NCBI GenBank assembly: GCA_019423445.1
Contig: JAHZBJ010000055.1
Coordinates: 906 to 11,913 of the forward strand
From: Oscillospiraceae bacterium
GTDB lineage: Bacteria > Bacillota > Clostridia > Oscillospirales > Ruminococcaceae
Length of the DNA: 11,008 nt
Reading direction: 5' to 3'
The notes beneath the pieces were generated by a model. The model did no database searches. It was not told where the DNA came from and saw only the letters and a list, made by a program, of their open reading frames with translations. Positions 6,920 through 11,008 of this stretch are shown piece by piece (the stretch's first letter is position 1; every line of letters starts with the position of its first letter). The position numbers and the translations under genes are program-made.

Positions 6920-7808
6920 TGCGCTCCGCCTCCCTTCTCTTCTTTTGGAACCGCAGCTTTTCCGCCACCGCCGGATAGGAGATGGCAGCGGCCACAATCA
7001 CCGCTGAAACCAGCTTGAAATACTGGGCGTTGACGTTGGCGGTAAGGGCTGCGGCGATGATAATGCGGTAGATCACCGCTCCCAAAAGGGAAGCGGCCAC
7101 CCCCCGGAGCACCCCGCCCCGGCCCAAAACCACTTCGCCGATAATAAGGCTGGCCAGTCCGATGACCACCATGCCGGTACCCAGGCTCACGTCGGAGAAT
7201 TTCTGGTACTGGGCCAGCAGCCCTCCGGAAAGGGCAGTCATGGCGTTGGCCAGACAGAGGCCCACGGCGGTGGTGAAGGCGGGGTTGATGGAAGAGGAGG
7301 CAACCATGTCCCGGTTATCCCCGGTGGCCCGGATGGAAAGGCCCAGCCGGGTCCGGAGAAACAGGGCCAGAAGGAGTCCCATCCCCGCTGCCAGAAGAAA
7401 GCTCAGCACCAGCTTCCCCCAAGGGCCCAAAAGGGCTTCAGCAGCGGTAAAGACATTGTCCTCCTTGAGCATGTTGAGGTTGGAGCGCCCCCCCATCACC
7501 ATGAGGTTCACAGTGTAAAGGCCCGTCATGGTGATGATCCCGGCCAGGATGGGCTGCACCCCCAGTTTGGTCTGGAGAAGGGCGGTGACCAGCCCGGCGG
7601 CGCACCCCAGCAGGAACGCCAGCACCAACCCCAGTACCGGGTGTCCCTGGACGGTGAAAATAGCGGAGCAAGCAGCTCCCAGGGTGAAGGTGCCGTCGGT
7701 GGTGAGGTCCGCAATATCCAGGGTGCGGAAGGAAAGGTAGAGGGCCAGAGCCACAAGGCTGTAGATAAAGCCCTGCTCCACGGCTCCCTGCAAAACGAAA
7801 AGACTCAT
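6912..7808 (-). CDS. trpY: ABC transporter permease, tryptophan uptake
   Basis: A 298-residue integral membrane subunit of the branched-chain amino acid / ribose permease type (BPD_transp_2). About eight hydrophobic segments alternate with short loops. The conserved early segment LDIADLTTDGTFTLGAA (30-46) and the cytoplasmic coupling-type region RATGDNRDMVASSSIN (160-175) are typical of permeases partnered with PF04392-type binding proteins. AGGAGG lies 7 nt before the ATG at 7808. It forms the transmembrane path, probably as a homodimer since only one permease gene is present. It lies 111 bp after the binding-protein gene and overlaps the ATPase by 8 bp, suggesting translational coupling. 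Confidence 0.9.
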   Translation of the reverse strand: MSLFVLQGAVEQGFIYSLVALALYLSFRTLDIADLTTDGTFTLGAACSAIFTVQGHPVLGLVLAFLLGCAAGLVTALLQTKLGVQPILAGIITMTGLYTVNLMVMGGRSNLNMLKEDNVFTAAEALLGPWGKLVLSFLLAAGMGLLLALFLRTRLGLSIRATGDNRDMVASSSINPAFTTAVGLCLANAMTALSGGLLAQYQKFSDVSLGTGMVVIGLASLIIGEVVLGRGGVLRGVAASLLGAVIYRIIIAAALTANVNAQYFKLVSAVIVAAAISYPAVAEKLRFQKKRREAERNG

Positions 7809-7848
7809 GGGGATACCTCCTGATATGCTTCTAGGAAAAATACACCGT

Positions 7849-7881
7849 CTCCCGGCTCCCCGGGAGTCTGGAACCTCCAGA
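7849..7881 (-). other. Two adjacent intercistronic hairpins between trpX and trpY
   Basis: One hairpin pairs CTCCCGG (7849-7855) with CCGGGAG (7860-7866) around a 4-nt loop. The other pairs TCTGGA (7867-7872) with TCCAGA (7876-7881). A T-rich run follows about 7 nt after the stems in the leftward transcript (plus-strand A-run 7836-7840). This suits partial termination or protection of the trpX message end, the common means of making more binding protein than permease. Confidence 0.5.
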
Positions 7882-7919
7882 GGCTCAGCGCCCCTTTGCC
7901 GGAAGCCCCACTGAGAGAA

Positions 7920-8933
7920 TCACTGGACGTATTTGGAGACATCCACCCCAATGGCGGCGGCAGTGTCCGGGTTCACCGTGACGGCGTTGTCCCGAAGGAC
8001 CTCCACCGGGACCTGGGATACCGGGGTGCCGGAGAGGATCTTCAGCACCATATCCCCGGTCTGGGAACCCAAATTGGTGTAGTTTACCCCAACGGTGGCA
8101 AACCCTCCGTCTGCTACCATGGAGTCTGCCGCCACATAAACCGGTTTTCCAGCCTGGATGGCCTCATCCGCCAGGATACCCATGGCCCCGGCCACGGTGT
8201 TATCGATGGGAGCAAAGACAGCGTCACACTTTTCCAGAAGGTTCCGGGCAGAGGTCTGGACCTCACCGGAGTTGGTCACAGCTCCGTCCACATAGGGGAT
8301 CCCTTTGCTGTCCAGGTAGGCCTTGGTGTCCTCGATCACCGAAAGGCTGTTCACTTCGCTGGTGCTGTAAATAAGGCCGAAGCTCTTGACATTGGGGGTC
8401 AGCTCCTCAGCCAGGGCGAAAATCTTCTCCACCGGGATGGCGTCGGAGGTACCGGTGATATTTCCCTCAGGGGCTTCCAGATTCTCCACAAGGCCGGCGG
8501 CGGCAGGGTCGGTAACAGCGCTGAAAATAATGGGGATGCCGGTGTTCTGGGCCGCGGCGGCGGCTCCCTGGGCGGCGGGAGTTGCAATGGCCACAATGGC
8601 GTCCACCTTGTTTGCTACAAACTGCTGGCAGATGGTGTTGATGGTGCTGGTGTCGTTCTGGGCGTTCTGGTACTGGATCTCCACTTCCAGGCCGTACTCC
8701 CCGGCCTTTTCCTGGATCCGGGCCTCAATGGCGGTGCGGATCTCATCCAGGGAGGGGTGTTCCATCAGCTGGATCAGCCCCACTGTGACCTTTTTGGCCC
8801 CATCCTGGGCGGCCTCCGCCTGGGACGCAGAGCCGGAGGCGGAAGGCTCCTGGGAAGCGGTTTCCCCCTGGGCGCAACCCCCAAAGGAAAGGATCATTGC
8901 AGCGCAAAGGATCAAAGCGAACAGTTTTTTCAT
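7920..8933 (-). CDS. trpX: ABC transporter substrate-binding lipoprotein (PF04392 family), tryptophan
   Basis: A 337-residue extracytoplasmic binding protein. A lipoprotein signal peptide (MKK, hydrophobic stretch, then Cys20 in SFGGC) is followed by a low-complexity Ala/Ser/Glu/Gln linker (21-46). The mature two-lobed domain begins at KKVTVGLIQLMEHPSLDEIR (47-66). Segments such as VDAIVAIATPAAQ (110-122), IPIIFSAVTDP (133-143) and PIDNTVAGAM (242-251) match the PF04392 group that includes TrpX. It captures the ligand and delivers it to TrpY/TrpZ. The ATG at 8933 is chosen because GGAG (8943-8946) lies 9 nt upstream; an in-frame ATG at 8948 would swallow that site. The Phe at lipobox position -3 is slightly unusual. 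The Trp T-box upstream makes tryptophan, or a close precursor, the likely ligand. Confidence 0.9.
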   Translation of the reverse strand: MKKLFALILCAAMILSFGGCAQGETASQEPSASGSASQAEAAQDGAKKVTVGLIQLMEHPSLDEIRTAIEARIQEKAGEYGLEVEIQYQNAQNDTSTINTICQQFVANKVDAIVAIATPAAQGAAAAAQNTGIPIIFSAVTDPAAAGLVENLEAPEGNITGTSDAIPVEKIFALAEELTPNVKSFGLIYSTSEVNSLSVIEDTKAYLDSKGIPYVDGAVTNSGEVQTSARNLLEKCDAVFAPIDNTVAGAMGILADEAIQAGKPVYVAADSMVADGGFATVGVNYTNLGSQTGDMVLKILSGTPVSQVPVEVLRDNAVTVNPDTAAAIGVDVSKYVQ

Positions 8934-9032
8934 CGTCGGATACTCCATTCTTCGGATTTCCGGGGAACCCCCGGCGGGCTTTCCACCTGTTGGAGTGGCC
9001 GTACGTGGCGTCCTCTCCCCTTTTCAGGGAAT

Positions 9033-9075
9033 AAAAAAACGCCCGTCCTTTCCCTTACGGGAACAAGGACAGACG
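9033..9075 (-). terminator. T-box intrinsic terminator
   Basis: The arm CGTCTGTCCT (9075-9066) pairs with AGGACGGGCG (9049-9040), with G-U pairs allowed. An upper stem TTCCC / GGGAA surrounds the loop GTAA, and a seven-T run follows (9039-9033). Its 5' arm overlaps the 3' arm of the antiterminator, so the two structures exclude each other. Confidence 0.93.
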
Positions 9076-9305
9076 ACAGTCTGCGGTGCCACCTTGTTTG
9101 CCGCGCCTTTTGGGGCACGGCCTCTCAGCAGGATGCCAACACATCCCCGGCTCTGTAACGGGCGCCCCCCGTCGGGACATACTCGGCAAACGCCTTTCAC
9201 CCCCGCCCTCTGCGGTCCATTTGTCCAAACCGTTTCCCACCGGACTCTCAGCAACGCCGGCTCTCTGTGGGGTCGTACCTGGTTTCATCTCCGCGTCATC
9301 GGTTT
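9033..9305 (-). promoter_or_regulatory. T-box riboswitch, tRNA-Trp responsive (UGG specifier)
   Basis: A full T-box leader for trpXYZ. Stem I has base pairs GCGG / CCGC and AAACC / GGTTT flanking a specifier loop that contains UGG (9219-9217) followed by A, then the AGAGAG and GCTGAGAG motifs of the distal arm. The conserved T-box AAGGTGGCACCGC lies at 9095-9083. The antiterminator pairs AACAAGG (9098-9092) with CCTTGTT (9068-9062) and leaves the 7-nt bulge holding UGGC. The C there pairs with discriminator G73, as in bacterial tRNA-Trp, and agrees with the UGG codon. Uncharged tRNA-Trp would favour the antiterminator and switch transport on when tryptophan runs short. Confidence 0.93.
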
Positions 9306-9311
9306 AAATGC

Positions 9312-9340
9312 ATTATATGCCCCCCGGTGGGAAATGTCAA
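9312..9340 (-). promoter_or_regulatory. Consensus sigma-A promoter of trpXYZ
   Basis: On the minus strand a perfect TTGACA (9340-9335) and a perfect TATAAT (9317-9312) are separated by 17 bp. The start is near 9305, immediately before the T-box leader. A consensus promoter plus a strict leader attenuator implies control is mainly at the T-box. Confidence 0.93.
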
Positions 9341-9477
9341 GAGGGCAGTTCTCTCCTTCACCTTTCCCCCAACTCAGGCATATTCTGAAAGCTGCCGGCT
9401 CCCAATCATCCCATCTTGGAAGCCACCGGAAGAATGGACCGAAGCCCTTTCCTGCCCCGGCTCGCCGGAGCAATGGG

Positions 9478-9759
9478 TCAGGCTTCCGTCTCCCCAGTGG
9501 TTTCCGCCGACTGAAACTCCTTGGAAAGATCCATCATCGCGCGCCAGAGCTTCCGGGCATAGGGAAGCAGCTCAGGGGTGGTCTTCTGGGCCAGGGCGTC
9601 CAGCACCGCTTCCTCCCTGGAAGCGTCCAGCACCGGCAGACCCCGGGCCTTTTTGTACCTAGCCACCTCCCGGCAGATCTCCATCCGCTCTTCAAAAAGC
9701 CGCAGCAGCTGGCGGTCTACCCGGTCGATCTCCGCCCGGCACTCCTCCAGATTTTTCAT
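9478..9759 (-). CDS. aroQ: Stand-alone AroQ-class chorismate mutase
   Basis: A 93-residue all-helical cytoplasmic enzyme converting chorismate to prephenate, the branch point to phenylalanine and tyrosine. Aligned by eye to the E. coli P-protein mutase domain, all eight active-site residues are kept: Arg8, Arg25, Lys36, Asp45, Arg48, Glu49, Ser79 and Gln83 (E. coli Arg11, Arg28, Lys39, Asp48, Arg51, Glu52, Ser84, Gln88). No prephenate dehydratase or DAHP-synthase domain is attached, and no signal peptide is present. AGGAGG lies 7 nt before the ATG at 9759. It has its own promoter, and no U-tailed terminator is seen between it and the trpXYZ promoter, so some read-through into the T-box operon is possible. 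Confidence 0.93.
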   Translation of the reverse strand: MKNLEECRAEIDRVDRQLLRLFEERMEICREVARYKKARGLPVLDASREEAVLDALAQKTTPELLPYARKLWRAMMDLSKEFQSAETTGETEA

Positions 9760-9808
9760 CTCGTTCCTCCTCCCAGCCGCCGGGGGAACACCCCGGAAGG
9801 CTTTTTCC

Positions 9809-9838
9809 AGTATACACCCCCGCCAGAGAAGGCGTCAA
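9809..9838 (-). promoter_or_regulatory. Sigma-A promoter of aroQ
   Basis: On the minus strand TTGACG (9838-9833) and TATACT (9814-9809) are separated by 18 bp. The short leader contains a 6-bp hairpin (CCGGGG 9780-9785 / CCCCGG 9791-9796) before the ribosome site. Confidence 0.6.
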
Positions 9839-9850
9839 CCGCTTTCCTCC

Positions 9851-9879
9851 TTGCATCCCGGGCCGGGAAAGGGTACAAT
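9851..9879 (+). promoter_or_regulatory. Sigma-A promoter of the thioredoxin-reductase-like gene
   Basis: TTGCAT (9851-9856) and TACAAT (9874-9879) with 17-bp spacing, start near 9886. It is back to back with the aroQ promoter, 12 bp separating the two -35 boxes. Confidence 0.65.
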
Positions 9880-9921
9880 AAGGGTGCCATAAAACACATT
9901 TGCCACAACGGAGGTTTTTCC

Positions 9922-10833
9922 ATGAAATGCGATATCCTCATTCTGGGCGGCGGCCCTGCGGGGCTCTCCGCCGCCCTCTACGCCAAACGGGCCGGCCTTA
10001 CGGCGGTGGTGCTGGAACGCTCCATCTACGGCGGTCAGGTGACCAACACCCCTGAGGTGGAAAACTACCCCGGCATCCTGAACATCACCGGGGTTGACTT
10101 GGCCATGGCCCTGTACAACCAGGTGTCCAACCTGGGGGTGGAGATCCGGCTGGAGGAGCCTGTATCCTACCGGCTGGACAGTGATCCCAAGGTGGTGACC
10201 ACCCCCCATGAAACCTACGAAGCCAAGGCGGTAATCATCGCCAACGGCGCCAAGCGCCGCAAACTGGGCTGCCCTGGGGAAGAAGTCCTGGCGGGCAAAG
10301 GGGTCTCCTACTGCGCCACCTGCGATGGAGCCTTCTTCAAAGGGCGTGAGGTGGCCATTGTAGGGGGCGGCAACACCGCCCTGGAGGATGCCCTTTTCCT
10401 GGCCAACAACTGCGCCGTGGTCCATCTGATTCACCGCCGGGACGAGTTCCGGGGGAGCCAGATCCTGGTGGATTCGGTGCTGGCCCGGAAAAACATCCGC
10501 ATTCATTACCACACAGTGGTGGATGAGATCTACGGCAACCCCAAGGTAGAAGGCGTCCGGCTCAAAGATCTCTCCACTGAAGAAACCGCCGACCTGCCGG
10601 TGGCAGGGGTGTTTATCGCCGTAGGTCTGGCCCCCGACAACCAGGCCCTGGCTGGCCAGCTGGAGCTGGATCCAGCCGGTTACATCAAGGCCGGGGAGGA
10701 TTGCCGTACCAACCTCCCGGGAGTCTTTGCCGCCGGGGATACCCGCACCAAGGAGGTGCGCCAGATTATTACCGCTGCCGCGGATGGCGCGGTAGCCGCC
10801 CTGGGCGCCGCCAATCTCATCAACGCCGGCTGA
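9922..10833 (+). CDS. trxB: Thioredoxin-disulfide reductase (TrxB-like FAD/NAD(P) flavoprotein)
   Basis: A 303-residue cytoplasmic flavoenzyme that passes electrons from NAD(P)H through FAD and a redox-active disulfide to thioredoxin or a related partner. FAD-binding GGGPAG (9-14) is followed by YGGQVTNTPEVENYPG (36-51). The active-site disulfide is CATC (131-134). The nucleotide site is GGGNTA (148-153) with HRRDEFR (171-177), whose arginines usually suggest NADPH. The FAD-closing motif is GVFAAGD (267-273). The length is normal for low-molecular-weight TrxB. The ATG at 9922 follows GGAGG by 7 nt; the upstream open frame runs through promoter DNA and is not used. No thioredoxin gene is adjacent, so a paralogue serving another small redox protein cannot be excluded. 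Confidence 0.92.
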   Translation: MKCDILILGGGPAGLSAALYAKRAGLTAVVLERSIYGGQVTNTPEVENYPGILNITGVDLAMALYNQVSNLGVEIRLEEPVSYRLDSDPKVVTTPHETYEAKAVIIANGAKRRKLGCPGEEVLAGKGVSYCATCDGAFFKGREVAIVGGGNTALEDALFLANNCAVVHLIHRRDEFRGSQILVDSVLARKNIRIHYHTVVDEIYGNPKVEGVRLKDLSTEETADLPVAGVFIAVGLAPDNQALAGQLELDPAGYIKAGEDCRTNLPGVFAAGDTRTKEVRQIITAAADGAVAALGAANLINAG

Positions 10834-11008
10834 CCCTCCTGTTCTTTGCAAAAAGAAAAGGAGGCGAAAAGAAATGACCTCTCTTTTTCCAGGGCTCGGG
10901 AAAAGAAGGGCGGAGGGCTTGCACGGCTCCTCAGGGAGCGGCAGGCCCTCCTTTTCTTTGCAAAAAGAAAAGGAGGCGAAAAGAAATGACCTCTCTTTTT
11001 CCAGGGCT
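10834..11008. repeat. Hairpin-rich direct repeat, 112-bp period, continuing past the window
   Basis: Bases 10834-10896 recur at 10946-11008 with one mismatch (10841 G versus 10953 T). The second copy runs to the last base, so the repeat is longer than 63 bp. Each copy begins with a stem-loop with arms CTCCTTTTCTTT and AAAGAAAAGGAG around GCAA (perfect 12 bp in copy two, one mismatch in copy one), then AAAAGGAGG and an ATG. The stretch between copies holds another large stem-loop. I see no transposase and no canonical U-tailed terminator for the flavoprotein gene here. Confidence 0.85.
10912..10951. other. Large stem-loop between the two repeat copies
   Basis: GGAGGGC (10912-10918) pairs with GCCCTCC (10945-10951). 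Within it TGC pairs with GCA, and GCTCC with GGAGC around a TCAG loop. Its 3' arm overlaps the first bases of the next repeat's hairpin, so the two folds compete. Confidence 0.6.

Noticed and set aside
7896..9158. Plus-strand open frame opposite trpX
   Set aside because: It is antisense to a lipoprotein gene with signal peptide and ribosome site, and it runs into the T-box.
9421..9477. GC-rich hairpin after aroQ as a terminator
   Set aside because: A CCGG-type stem is present but no T-run follows on the minus strand.
8386..10833. A very long plus-strand open frame running into the flavoprotein gene
   Set aside because: Only the part from 9922 has a ribosome site, a promoter and flavoprotein motifs; the rest is antisense to trpX, the T-box and aroQ and follows from GC-rich codon use.
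10834..11008. CRISPR array
   Set aside because: Only two copies with a long unit, the interval is itself structured, and there is no short constant repeat with variable spacers and no cas gene.

Overview
The window reads as chromosomal DNA of a GC-rich anaerobic Clostridia member, most likely a gut Oscillospiraceae (Flavonifractor/Lawsonibacter-like). This rests on strong AGGAGG-type ribosome sites, near-consensus sigma-A promoters, a T-box riboswitch, GC-rich codon use, and a nickel hydroxyacid-racemase homologue beside an Fe-S hydratase. The genus is inference; no rRNA or marker gene is present.

Left half (1-6101): a carboxylic-acid cassette. Reading leftwards on the minus strand are an MmgE/PrpD-family protein (3356-4711), an aconitase-family [4Fe-4S] hydratase (981-3281) and a LarA-family nickel-dependent racemase/epimerase cut off by the window edge (1-703). 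Divergent from them is a duplicated AbrB-family membrane protein (4946-6025). The two directions start from a short AT-rich stretch where two promoters physically overlap. A FadR/GntR-like operator sits on both, and a LysR-like inverted repeat lies just upstream of the leftward one. The racemase has its own promoter and a structured leader. Together these look like a small regulated system for isomerising and dehydrating or hydrating a hydroxy di- or tricarboxylate. The substrate is unknown and I know of no described pathway with this gene set.

Middle (6113-9340): a tryptophan uptake operon on the minus strand, in the order lipoprotein substrate-binding protein (trpX), permease (trpY), ATPase (trpZ). 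A consensus promoter and a complete T-box leader precede it. The leader's specifier codon is UGG and its T-box tetranucleotide is UGGC, which both fit tRNA-Trp. A bidirectional terminator at 6071-6101 closes this operon and the rightward AbrB gene.

Right end (9478-11008): a stand-alone AroQ-class chorismate mutase on the minus strand lies just upstream of the Trp operon, giving a small aromatic amino acid neighbourhood. Divergent from it is a thioredoxin-disulfide-reductase-like flavoprotein (9922-10833). Past its stop begins a hairpin-rich direct repeat with a 112-bp period that runs off the window. I saw no tRNA or rRNA gene, insertion sequence or CRISPR array.
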